The notes below the pieces were generated by a model, which did not search any database, was not told the origin of the DNA, and worked only from the letters and a program-made list of their open reading frames with translations. 64,000 nt of DNA, from assembly GCA_044371535.1 (NCBI GenBank), contig JBILTL010000001.1, positions 1 through 64,000 of the forward strand, read 5' to 3'. The DNA comes from CAIZGX01 sp044371535. GTDB lineage: Bacteria; Bacteroidota; Bacteroidia; Flavobacteriales_D; Sanyastnellaceae. The position numbers were made by a program, and so were the translations under genes. Positions 31,192-39,527 of this stretch are shown here, in pieces. The first letter of the stretch is position 1. Each line of letters starts with the position of its first letter.

Positions 31192-32484
31192 CTATAATCG
31201 ACAATCCGAAATTCGTCGAGGTAAAATTCCTTTCAAATCAAAAATTACTTTATCATCGCTGTTAATAAAATTATATTCAATAAATTCAGAATGTGCAACT
31301 CCAATTATTACACCTTGATACTCAGAAATCATCTGATTACTAACGTTTTTAATAAGATCTATTCCAAACTCTTGCTTTACCTCATCTACATTGGCCCATG
31401 GGTCATAAATATCAACAATACATCCAAATTGAATTAATTCAGAATGTATGTCTATAATCTTTGTATTCCTAACATCAGGACAATTTTCTTTGAATGTAAT
31501 TCCTAAAATTAATATTCTTGCATTTTTTATTAGAATTCCTTTAGCTATAAGTTTCTTTATCATCTTATTTGCCACGAATTCCCCCATTCGGTCATTAACT
31601 CTTCTACCCGATAAGATTACAGCCGGATGATAACCCGCTTGCTCTGATCTAAAAGCGAGATAATAAGGATCAACTCCGATGCAATGCCCTCCAACCAGAC
31701 CAGGTTTGTATTTCAGAAAATTCCATTTAGTACTTGCCGCATCCAATACTTCATGAGTATCTATTCCTAATTTGTCAAAAATAAGTGCTAACTCATTAAC
31801 AAAAGAAATGTTTACATCTCTTTGAGCATTTTCGACTGCCTTGGAAGCTTCTGCAACTTTTATTGAAGTCGCTCTATATGTTCCTGCTGTGATAATGCTT
31901 TGGTACAATTTGTCAACCAAATCCGCAATCTCTAATGTACTTCCACTCGTAACTTTCTTGATACTTGTTAGAGTATTTACTTTATCACCCGGGTTAATTC
32001 TTTCAGGTGAGTATCCACAAAAAAAATCTATATTAAATTTCAATCCAGATTCCTGTTCTAAAACAGGAACACATTCCTCCTCAGTACACCCAGGATATGT
32101 TGTGCTTTCATAAATTACTATGTCCCCTTTTTTAAGTATTGATCCTATTGATTTCGAAGCAAGAATTAATGGACTTAAATTCGGTCTTTTACTTTCATCA
32201 ACAGGTGTAGGAACGGTTACAATGTAAATGTTAGCAGACCCTAAATCATAGATTGCATTCGAAAGATACAATCCATTATTCTTCCATTTTTTTTCTTTTT
32301 TAAGAACTTCTAATAGTTCTGTACTATCAGTTTCCCTGGTAATATCAAACCCCGAATTCAGCTCATCGATTCTTTTTTTATTAATATCAAATCCTATTAC
32401 GCTATATTTTTTACTAAATTCTACCGCAAGTGGCAATCCAACATAACCTAATCCTATTACTGCAATTCGTTTATTAGCTAACAT
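31192..32484 (-). CDS. UDP-N-acetylhexosamine 6-dehydrogenase type nucleotide-sugar dehydrogenase
   Basis: NAD-dependent oxidation of a UDP-HexNAc to its uronate, a WbpA/TviB/VipA-like enzyme for capsule or O-antigen. 430 residues. GLGYVGLPLAVEFSKKYSVIGFDI N-terminal Rossmann motif, TVPTPVDESKRPNLSPL, the catalytic Cys in GGHCIGVDPYYLAF (about residue 262) and GITFKENCPDVRNTK. ATG at 32484 was chosen; the codon six earlier is TTG inside the TATCTTTG box at 32500-32507. Strongly AT-rich like gmd. The exact sugar is uncertain. Confidence 0.9.
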   Translation of the reverse strand: MLANKRIAVIGLGYVGLPLAVEFSKKYSVIGFDINKKRIDELNSGFDITRETDSTELLEVLKKEKKWKNNGLYLSNAIYDLGSANIYIVTVPTPVDESKRPNLSPLILASKSIGSILKKGDIVIYESTTYPGCTEEECVPVLEQESGLKFNIDFFCGYSPERINPGDKVNTLTSIKKVTSGSTLEIADLVDKLYQSIITAGTYRATSIKVAEASKAVENAQRDVNISFVNELALIFDKLGIDTHEVLDAASTKWNFLKYKPGLVGGHCIGVDPYYLAFRSEQAGYHPAVILSGRRVNDRMGEFVANKMIKKLIAKGILIKNARILILGITFKENCPDVRNTKIIDIHSELIQFGCIVDIYDPWANVDEVKQEFGIDLIKNVSNQMISEYQGVIIGVAHSEFIEYNFINSDDKVIFDLKGILPRRISDCRL

Positions 32485-32580
32485 ACCCAGAATTTTCAAC
32501 AAAGATAGAGTATGTTAACTTATAGAAAACTAAATTAGTTTGAAACAAAAATCTGCAAGAATTCAAAAATTGCCAACTCG

Positions 32581-34059
32581 CTAGTTTTCTAACAATGCAA
32601 TTCTAATCACAGAACCCTCCGCAGGCGAACTCGAAAGCACATAGATCGCGCCTTTATGATAATTCTTCACAATGCGCTTTGCAAGAGAAAGTCCAAGACC
32701 CCAACCGCGGAGCTTCGTGGTGAAGCCAGGTTCGAAGATGGTTTTCCATTTGCGTTTCGGGATACCCTTGCCGCTGTCTTTGACGTCAATGTATACCTTG
32801 CCGTTGGCTTCGTGAATGGATACAGTTAGCTGTCCTTTCGCATCCATGGCGTCTACGCTGTTCTTCACAAGGTTTTCAATGACCCAACTGAACAAGGCGA
32901 CGTTCACATTCACATTCGGATTGCCTTCCGATTCAACGAGAATAACGACTTCAGAGGATATACGGACGCGCAAGTAATCTAAGATTTCTTCCACCAAGTC
33001 TTTTGCGCCGACTGGCGTGAGCGCTGCTTCTGAGCCGATTTTAGAGAAGCGTTCTGTTATGGTTGAAAGGCGCTCGATGTCTTTGTTAAACTCATCGATG
33101 AGCGCCTTCGAAACGCCTTGCTGCTCGAACAAATCGCGCCAAGCCATAAGCGCAGAAAGCGGAGTGCCCAACTGATGCGCCGTCTCCTTCGCCATACCCA
33201 CCCATACCAAATTCTGCTCGGATCTTCTAAACGTAGAGAACAACACATACGCCACAACTAAGAATACGCCTATGAGCGACAACTGTAAATACGGAAACAA
33301 CTTCAACTGCTGAATGGTAGCAGAGTCGTCGTAGAAAATATACTGCGTTGGCCTTCCTGGAATTTTAATTTCAATGGGCTCATACCCTTCCTTCATTTCA
33401 GCCAAGACCTCATTCACATTGCATTTCAGCGTGTCTATCTTTCCAACCTGAACAACATTCATCTTCGTGCTGTCGGTAACAATTACAGGCACAGAAGCGG
33501 TGTTAATTACCGTTTCATTGAAGAACGAAGAAACCAAATCGTCGATGGTTTGCTTCAATTCTTTGTACATGTAACTGTTGCTGTAGTAAACCACAATGTT
33601 GACGTCTGGAAAAGCAATGGGTTTGTACTCTTGCTCGTACTGAAGACGCAATTCTTCTATGCGAACGGGATCTTTGATGTACACCGAATCGATGTTGCGC
33701 GAAAGCTGAAATTTATTTTTGTTATTGCAAACCAACAAAGGAATGCTGTTGTTTAGCGAAAGAACATCTACCGGAAATGTAAGATCTCCCCGCGCATCCG
33801 CAATTGCCTTCACTGCACGTCCCAAAACTTCCGCTTTGCTCGTTTCCTCGGAACGCAAGCTGTCGAACAAGACCTGCGTAAGCTTCACCAATTCTTCCTT
33901 CTTGCGAATGGCGCTGTGCCACAATTCGACCTTCGCTTTTTCTTCATCGCGAATGCGACGCGCAATGCTGTTGGTGTACCACAACGTAACGCCCGCAATG
34001 GTCGCTGCTAAAAGCAACAAGACCACTTTCCAACGTTGTTTATTCTGCAATACAGCCAT
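32581..34059 (-). CDS. Sensor histidine kinase
   Basis: About 492 residues. Membrane helix near residues 12-30, an extracytoplasmic sensor region to about 265, second helix (LQLSLIGVFLVVAYVLF), then the kinase core: H-box ETAHQLGTPLSAL (about residue 303), N-box KNSVDAMDAKG, DSGKGIPKRKWKTIFEPGF and RGWGLGLSLAKRI. The RGWGLGLSL form is common in Bacteroidota kinases. No response regulator is adjacent, so it is an orphan. Last gene of a neuB-ispD-ptrB-kinase run; ATG 34059 was chosen over an upstream TTG. Confidence 0.92.
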   Translation of the reverse strand: MAVLQNKQRWKVVLLLLAATIAGVTLWYTNSIARRIRDEEKAKVELWHSAIRKKEELVKLTQVLFDSLRSEETSKAEVLGRAVKAIADARGDLTFPVDVLSLNNSIPLLVCNNKNKFQLSRNIDSVYIKDPVRIEELRLQYEQEYKPIAFPDVNIVVYYSNSYMYKELKQTIDDLVSSFFNETVINTASVPVIVTDSTKMNVVQVGKIDTLKCNVNEVLAEMKEGYEPIEIKIPGRPTQYIFYDDSATIQQLKLFPYLQLSLIGVFLVVAYVLFSTFRRSEQNLVWVGMAKETAHQLGTPLSALMAWRDLFEQQGVSKALIDEFNKDIERLSTITERFSKIGSEAALTPVGAKDLVEEILDYLRVRISSEVVILVESEGNPNVNVNVALFSWVIENLVKNSVDAMDAKGQLTVSIHEANGKVYIDVKDSGKGIPKRKWKTIFEPGFTTKLRGWGLGLSLAKRIVKNYHKGAIYVLSSSPAEGSVIRIALLEN

Positions 34060-34068
34060 GTTCTTCAA

Positions 34069-36144
34069 TTATGATTTGTGTGCAAGGTCTAACAAAAACG
34101 CATATTCTAAGGCTACTTCCTTCAGGGCTTCAAATCTTCCAGACTTGCCGCCGTGTCCGGCTTCCATGGTGCATTTGAAAAACAATTTATTCGAATCGGT
34201 CTTCATCTCACGCAACTTCGCCACGTACTTCGCAGGCTCCCAATATTGCACTTGGCTGTCCCAATACCCTGTGGTTACAAGGGTATGCGGATAGTCCTTC
34301 GCCTCAATATTATCGATAGGAGAATAACTTAACATGTAGTCGTAATATTGCTTGTCTTTCGGATTTCCCCACTCGTCGAATTCGAACGTAGTAAGTGGAA
34401 TGCTCTCGTCTAACATCGTCGTCACCACGTCTACAAATGGCACTGCGCTTATGATTCCGTTGAATAGCGAAGGCGCCATGTTGGCCACCGCACCCATTAA
34501 CAAACCGCCTGCACTTCCGCCCATAGCGAACAAGTGCTTGCTCGCGGTGTAGTTTTCTTTCACCAAAAATTCTCCGCAAGCAATGAAGTCGGTGAAGGTG
34601 TTTCGCTTCTTCAATAATTTTCCGTCTTCGTACCAGTTGCGTCCCATGTCGCTTCCTCCGCGAATGTGCGCAATGGCAAAAACAAATCCTCTGTTTAACA
34701 TGGAAAGTCTTGCACTGCTGAATCCAGCGTCCATGCTGTGTCCGTAGCTTCCGTATGCGTAAAGCAGACACGGCGCACTTCCGTTGCGTTCGAAGCCTTT
34801 TTTGTATACCAAAGAAATAGGAACCTTCACGCCATCTGATGCCATTGCAAAAATGCGTTCACTGGTATAATCACTCGCATTGAATTCACCCAACACCGGT
34901 TGTTGTTTTTTCAATTCACGCTCGCGTGTTTTCATGTTGTAATCGAACACGCTTCCCGGGGTGGTCATGGATGAATATCCGAAACGAAGCGTCTCGGTAT
35001 CGAATTCCGGATTTGCTCCAACTCCCGCGCTGTATGTAGGGTCTGGGAATTCGAGGTAGTGCTCTTCAGACTTGTCCCAACGTGTTACGCGAATGTGCGC
35101 CAACCCTTCGGTGCGTTCTTCCAACACCAAATATTCTTTGAACATCTCAACCGATTCCAACAACGTATTCTCGCGATGCGGAATCACTTCTTCCCAACTT
35201 TCTTTTTCGGTGGAATGAATGGGACATGACATCAATCTGAAGTTCTTCGCTTCCAAATTCGTGAGGACGTAGAACTTGTCTTCGTATTGCGTGATGCTGT
35301 ATTCCAAGTCGCGTTTTCGCTTTTGAAACAAGCGAAACTCTCCTTTCGGGTTATTCGATTCTAACACACGATATTCATCTGAAACCGTTTGAGAACTGCC
35401 AATCATTAAGAATTTCTTCGTTTTCGTCTTGAAAACAAAACACGAAAATTCTTCGTCTTTTTCATCGTAAACCAAAACATCGGAAGCCGTATCTGTTCCC
35501 AATTCGTGACGCCAAATCTGACTGTCACGCAGGGTTTGCGCATCTTTCTTCGTGTAGAAAAAATGAAGGTTGTCTGAAGCCCACGTTGCAGAACCTGAAG
35601 TTCCTTCAATGACTTCGTTGAACATTTCTCCCGTTTGAAGATCGCGGACATGCAACGTATAGACTCTTCGACTTACTTCATCTATTCCGTAAACCATGAA
35701 GCGGTTGTTCTCTGAAATGCTCAATCCGCCTAGCGCCCAGTAATCTTTTCCTTTTCCCATTTCTGGACCGTTGATGAGAATTTCTTCTTCCCCGGTTTCC
35801 ATGCTGTCTTTCTTTCTGCAGTTGAAGGCGTAGTCTTGTCCAACTTCAAAACGTGTATAATACCAATATCCGTTTTGCTTTACAGGAACAGAAGAATCGT
35901 CTTCTTTGATGCGGCCTTTCATCTCTTCGAACAACTGCTTCTGCAATTCTTCGGTGTGCTTCATTCCCGCGTCTACGTAGTCGTTCTCTTCCTTCAGATA
36001 AGCTAAGACATCGGCAGTTTGCTCGTCTGGAGTAGCAGCGTTTTTCTGTTCGTCTGAAAGGCGCATCCAGTAGTAGTTGTCGACACGGGTATGTCCGTGT
36101 TCCACCAATTCTTTCGCTATTTTCTTTGCACTCGGTGTCTTCAT
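34069..36144 (-). CDS. ptrB: Oligopeptidase B (S9 family prolyl oligopeptidase type)
   Basis: Cytosolic or periplasmic serine peptidase cutting short peptides after basic residues. 691 residues, usual length. N-terminal beta-propeller (about residues 60-410), C-terminal alpha/beta hydrolase with GGSAGGLLMG (nucleophile Ser, about residue 535), the DEWGNP region, and the catalytic His in EAGHGGKSGR near the C-terminus. No signal peptide seen. Lies 6 bp downstream of ispD. Confidence 0.94.
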   Translation of the reverse strand: MKTPSAKKIAKELVEHGHTRVDNYYWMRLSDEQKNAATPDEQTADVLAYLKEENDYVDAGMKHTEELQKQLFEEMKGRIKEDDSSVPVKQNGYWYYTRFEVGQDYAFNCRKKDSMETGEEEILINGPEMGKGKDYWALGGLSISENNRFMVYGIDEVSRRVYTLHVRDLQTGEMFNEVIEGTSGSATWASDNLHFFYTKKDAQTLRDSQIWRHELGTDTASDVLVYDEKDEEFSCFVFKTKTKKFLMIGSSQTVSDEYRVLESNNPKGEFRLFQKRKRDLEYSITQYEDKFYVLTNLEAKNFRLMSCPIHSTEKESWEEVIPHRENTLLESVEMFKEYLVLEERTEGLAHIRVTRWDKSEEHYLEFPDPTYSAGVGANPEFDTETLRFGYSSMTTPGSVFDYNMKTRERELKKQQPVLGEFNASDYTSERIFAMASDGVKVPISLVYKKGFERNGSAPCLLYAYGSYGHSMDAGFSSARLSMLNRGFVFAIAHIRGGSDMGRNWYEDGKLLKKRNTFTDFIACGEFLVKENYTASKHLFAMGGSAGGLLMGAVANMAPSLFNGIISAVPFVDVVTTMLDESIPLTTFEFDEWGNPKDKQYYDYMLSYSPIDNIEAKDYPHTLVTTGYWDSQVQYWEPAKYVAKLREMKTDSNKLFFKCTMEAGHGGKSGRFEALKEVALEYAFLLDLAHKS

Positions 36145-36150
36145 GATAAT

Positions 36151-36828
36151 CTATTTTGAAGTTAGTGATTCGCCCACGATGAGGTCAATGGGCGATGTTA
36201 TTTTAATGTTTTCCAAATTTCCTTCCACCAAAAAAACCGAATGACCGTTCGCTTCCACTACGGAAGCATCGTCGGTGAACAACGGGCTGAAAGGCTTGCT
36301 ATACGCCTCTTTCAACACAGTAGATTCAAAACATTGGGGAGTTTGAATGCGTTTGTACATCGAACGATCGACACTCTTGTTGAAAATACCATGCACTTCA
36401 CGAATGGAATCGTTGATCGGAATAGCGGGTACGACAGCGTTATGTTCATTCAAAGTATTGAAGCAACGCGTGAGTGTTTCGTGCGAAACAAGCGGACGCA
36501 CTGCGTCGTGAATAGCAATATGTTCTACGTCGGAAGAGACGGCTTCAATGCCGTTTCTCACGCTGTGAAAACGTTCTTCTCCGCCAGCAACGACGGTGTG
36601 TTCAGGAACATCTTCAAACTGAAGACACAGGTCTTTCCAGAATGAAATGTAGTCGTGGTGCATGACTACAATCATTTCGAAATTCCGATTGAACGAAAAG
36701 AAATTTCGAAGCGTATGAATGAGAATGGGCGTGTTGTTGAGTGTTAGGAATTGCTTCGGAAGGGGGCTTCCCATGCGGGTTCCGGTGCCTCCTGCGACAA
36801 AAATGACTGCTTGTTTCACTGTGTTCAT
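36151..36828 (-). CDS. ispD: 2-C-methyl-D-erythritol 4-phosphate cytidylyltransferase
   Basis: Third step of the MEP isoprenoid pathway. 225 residues. AGGTGTRMGSPLPKQF (residues 12-27), GGEERFHSVRNGI, HDAVRPL and QTPQCFE are the IspD set. It lies 10 bp after neuB. Since neuB usually pairs with a CMP-sugar synthetase, that was considered, but the motifs are those of IspD. Confidence 0.92.
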   Translation of the reverse strand: MNTVKQAVIFVAGGTGTRMGSPLPKQFLTLNNTPILIHTLRNFFSFNRNFEMIVVMHHDYISFWKDLCLQFEDVPEHTVVAGGEERFHSVRNGIEAVSSDVEHIAIHDAVRPLVSHETLTRCFNTLNEHNAVVPAIPINDSIREVHGIFNKSVDRSMYKRIQTPQCFESTVLKEAYSKPFSPLFTDDASVVEANGHSVFLVEGNLENIKITSPIDLIVGESLTSK

Positions 36829-36838
36829 GTCGCAGAAA

Positions 36839-37876
36839 TTAATCTTCTAAATGCGTTGGATATATCACCTCATTGGCTGGAACGGTAGCATTCACGCGCT
36901 TTCCAACCACTAAATTTCGTTGTGCCCATTTGAATCCATCGCCAGGAGAAAGCATGCACAAATCGGATTCTTCAATCACACTTCCCGCAGGAATATCTTT
37001 CACCGCGGCAATGCTGCGCTCTAACTTCAATCGAGCAGAAGCCACTGAATCTTCGATCTTCATTTCCACTTCACCCATAGACAATTCGAGTTCTCGAATG
37101 TCGCGCACCATGCGACGAATACCGTCGGGACCCAACGAACCTTTTTGGTCGGTGCCTTTCAAGTTGCGGTCGGTGGTGATGTGTTTTTCAATGATGGTTG
37201 CACCCATGGCAACTGCTGCCACCGGCGTAAAGATGCCGAGGGTATGGTCGCTGAAACCAATGTTGTACTTGGGGTAATTCGCTTGTAAAAAACGAAGGGT
37301 ATTGAGGTTCACGTTCTTCGGCTGCGTCGGGTATTCACTCGTGCAGTGAAGAATGCTGATGTTCGAATGATAATGCGAAATGGTGTCTAACGCGTGATCG
37401 AGCTCTTCTTTCCCGGCCATTCCAGTTGAAAGAATAATTGGAATTTTGGTTTCCGCAAGGGCCTCAAGCAAAGGCAAATTGGTTAAGTCGCGACTGGCTA
37501 CTTTCAGATAATCGGGCGTGAATCGTTTCAACAAAGAGAGACATCCGCGTGCGCAAAGTGTTTCCACAAAATCGAGTCCCTTTGCTTTGGCGCAGTGAAA
37601 CAACTCTTCGTGTTGTTCGTCGTTGAACTCAAGAAAGGCGCGGTGTTCGCCATAGGTGGCACCGAAGGAATGTGGACTGTTGTAGGGGGCATTCATTTGC
37701 GACTGACTGAGTTCTTCGTTCAGGTCGCGCTTGGTGAACTTCACGGCGTTCATGGGTTTCAGAGAAAGCTGAAAATAATCTTCAACGACGGGTTGCGCCG
37801 CAAGATCCATGATCTCCTTCGCCAGTTCCACGGAACCGTTGTGGTTTTGTCCTATTTCTCCGATTATGTAGGTCAC
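36839..37876 (-). CDS. neuB: N-acetylneuraminate synthase family protein (NeuB-like)
   Basis: Condenses phosphoenolpyruvate with an N-acyl hexosamine to a nonulosonic acid (sialic, legionaminic or pseudaminic type). 345 residues. N-terminal TIM barrel starting IIGEIGQNHNGS, then ILSTGMAGKEELDHAL, HCTSEYPTQPKNVNLNTL, GFSDHTLG and IEKHITTDRNLKGTDQKGSLGP; C-terminal SAF/antifreeze-like domain (about residues 285-345). The start is GTG at 37876, needed because the conserved IIGEIG begins 4 codons later. The -7 box TATCTTTG lies 4 nt before it. No other nonulosonate genes nearby, so the exact product is unknown. Confidence 0.9.
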   Translation of the reverse strand: MTYIIGEIGQNHNGSVELAKEIMDLAAQPVVEDYFQLSLKPMNAVKFTKRDLNEELSQSQMNAPYNSPHSFGATYGEHRAFLEFNDEQHEELFHCAKAKGLDFVETLCARGCLSLLKRFTPDYLKVASRDLTNLPLLEALAETKIPIILSTGMAGKEELDHALDTISHYHSNISILHCTSEYPTQPKNVNLNTLRFLQANYPKYNIGFSDHTLGIFTPVAAVAMGATIIEKHITTDRNLKGTDQKGSLGPDGIRRMVRDIRELELSMGEVEMKIEDSVASARLKLERSIAAVKDIPAGSVIEESDLCMLSPGDGFKWAQRNLVVGKRVNATVPANEVIYPTHLED

Positions 37877-37880
37877 CTTA

Positions 37881-37888
37881 CAAAGATA
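37881..37888 (-). promoter_or_regulatory. -7 box 4 nt before neuB GTG start
   Basis: Minus strand TATCTTTG, TAAG, GTG. Because the start codon cannot move downstream, this is one of the strongest cases for a leaderless mRNA here. Confidence 0.6.
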
Positions 37889-37919
37889 GTATTATTCACG
37901 GGGTGAAAGTTGCTAAAGC

Positions 37920-38020
37920 AAGGTTCTGCGAAAGGTGTGTTACAAGATTCTATCGAAAGATGTTTCACAAGGTGCGGAGCAAGATTCTGCGAAAGATGTT
38001 TCACAAGGTGCTTCGCAAGG
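37920..38020. repeat. Mini-hairpin array, aagat spacer family
   Basis: Hairpins TC-TGC-GA (twice), TC-TATC-GA, GC-GGA-GC and GC-TTC-GC separated by aagat/aaggt, with tttca linkers. It lies between neuB (own promoter) and the DUF2480 stop. Confidence 0.85.
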
Positions 38021-38031
38021 AACTGAGATTG

Positions 38032-38526
38032 TTATCGTTTGAAGAGGGGAACAGTGGAGCAGGGTTCTCCATACATGATGCGGTTGGAGACAGGTTGCAG
38101 TTTTTGAGAAAGTTGAATGTAAACTTCTTCTGTTAGTCGAAGGGAAGTGCAGCCCTTAACGACTACATTTTTATCTTGAAATTTCGAAATATCCAATTGT
38201 TGAATAAAGGCTAGTGCTCTTAGTGTGTCTAAATTTTCTGGAGATGAAAAATGACATTGGGCATTCACTTCGGCAAGTTTCAATGCCAATAGCATGTATG
38301 CCCAAACGGGTATAATGGCATCTACCGAACAGTAAATAGCTACTATTTTATTCTCGAAAACGGAAGTGTCTAATGCAGAAACAAATTCACGAAAATCCTT
38401 TTCTTTCAGCGCTATGCCTTGCCACAACTGCGGAGCAATATCTATTGTCGCACCTGCAAACGTTTCTACTTCTTCAGCTATATCTAGCGTAATGAGTTTA
38501 CTATTTGCAACTTTGTTTTCTATCAT
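38032..38526 (-). CDS. DUF2480 family protein
   Basis: 164 residues starting MIENKVANSKLITLDI, the opening I recall for DUF2480, a family largely confined to Bacteroidota. No signal peptide or membrane helix. It has one internal Cys in YCSVDAIIP and another in VVKGCTSLRL. Function unknown. It is flanked on both sides by aagat-family arrays. A TACTTTTG box lies 4 nt before the ATG. Confidence 0.82.
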   Translation of the reverse strand: MIENKVANSKLITLDIAEEVETFAGATIDIAPQLWQGIALKEKDFREFVSALDTSVFENKIVAIYCSVDAIIPVWAYMLLALKLAEVNAQCHFSSPENLDTLRALAFIQQLDISKFQDKNVVVKGCTSLRLTEEVYIQLSQKLQPVSNRIMYGEPCSTVPLFKR

Positions 38527-38530
38527 GTTT

Positions 38531-38538
38531 CAAAAGTA
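38531..38538 (-). promoter_or_regulatory. -7 box 4 nt before DUF2480 start
   Basis: Minus strand TACTTTTG, AAAC, ATG. Confidence 0.55.
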
Positions 38539-38552
38539 CTTTATTCTGGTGA

Positions 38553-38715
38553 AAGATTTTTCAAAAGATGCTGAAGGCAAGATTCTGCGAAAGGTGTGTT
38601 TCAAGATGCCGGAGGCAAGATTCTGCGAAAGATGACAAGCAAGAAGCCTGCGGCTAGAAGCATACACTTACGACGTATCTTTCAAGGAATCTTGTGAAAC
38701 ATCTTGCAAAGCTTG
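38553..38715. repeat. Mini-hairpin array with polarity switch, aagat/atctt family
   Basis: Left part aagat with GCTGAAGGC, TC-TGC-GA, GCC-GGA-GGC, TC-TGC-GA; centre AGCC-TGC-GGCT and a palindromic acttacgacgtat stretch; right part atctt with GTGAAAC and GCAAAGC. It lies between DUF2480 and the superoxide dismutase stop. Confidence 0.85.
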
Positions 38716-38756
38716 GGAGGAAGAATTGAGATTGTCTTTCCAAAGAGAAAGAAATC

Positions 38757-39431
38757 TTAATTCGCGTAACGCTCACTCACAAAATTCCAATTCACAACTG
38801 TGAAAATAGCCGTTAAATAATCTGCTCGTTTGTTCTGATATTTCAAGTAATAGGCGTGCTCCCAAACGTCGATGCCAAGGATTGGAGTGCCTGGCTTGTC
38901 AACGACCTTCGACATAAGCGGATTGTCTTGATTGGCAGTTGACGTAACGAACAGTCCGCCTTTAGCGTCTTTGCATAACCACACCCATCCACTGCCGAAA
39001 CGTGACTTCCCTTCATCGGTCATAACCTTTTTTAGGTTGTCAATACTTCCGAAGTCGCGCTGAATTGCGGCGGCTAATTCCTTACTTGGCTCTCCTGCTG
39101 TGCTTGGAGCAGACAAACAATTCCAGAAAAAAGTGTGATTGAAATGCCCGCCGCCGTTGTTGCGAATAGCCATGTCTTTCGCATCTACTGCCGCGCACAA
39201 TTGCTCAATTGTAAGTTTCGCGTACTTCTGATTTGCCTCGACCTTCATGGCAGTATTCAAATTTGTGACGTAAGCCAAGTGATGCTTATCGTGGTGAATA
39301 TGCATGGTCTCTGCGTCAATTGCAGGTTCCAAGGCCTCATAGGCATAGGGCAATTCTGGGACAATCCAATCCTGAGCGAAGCTCATTGTTCCACAAAAAA
39401 GAAAACCTACAGCAAGCAACAAATTTTTCAT
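38757..39431 (-). CDS. Secreted Fe/Mn superoxide dismutase
   Basis: Converts superoxide to peroxide and oxygen. 224 residues with an N-terminal signal peptide (MKNLLLAVGFLFCGTMSFAQ), so it acts in the periplasm or outside, unlike the usual cytosolic enzyme. Metal ligands: His in HIHHDKHH, His in GGHFNHTFFW, and Asp/His in DVWEHAYYL. GSGWVWL is also conserved. A TACTTTTG box near 39493 gives a leader of about 55 nt. Metal preference cannot be told from sequence alone. Confidence 0.93.
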   Translation of the reverse strand: MKNLLLAVGFLFCGTMSFAQDWIVPELPYAYEALEPAIDAETMHIHHDKHHLAYVTNLNTAMKVEANQKYAKLTIEQLCAAVDAKDMAIRNNGGGHFNHTFFWNCLSAPSTAGEPSKELAAAIQRDFGSIDNLKKVMTDEGKSRFGSGWVWLCKDAKGGLFVTSTANQDNPLMSKVVDKPGTPILGIDVWEHAYYLKYQNKRADYLTAIFTVVNWNFVSERYAN

Positions 39432-39527
39432 AGTTAGCGTTATTGGTTCGTTCGAACAACGAGTTGTGAGTTACTTCACAACTCCTTCCCAAAAGTAGTT
39501 CATACACCGTGTACTTTTAAACTAAGA

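Noticed and set aside
36151..36828. CMP-nonulosonate synthetase partner for NeuB
   Set aside because: Motifs match IspD, not NeuA-type enzymes.
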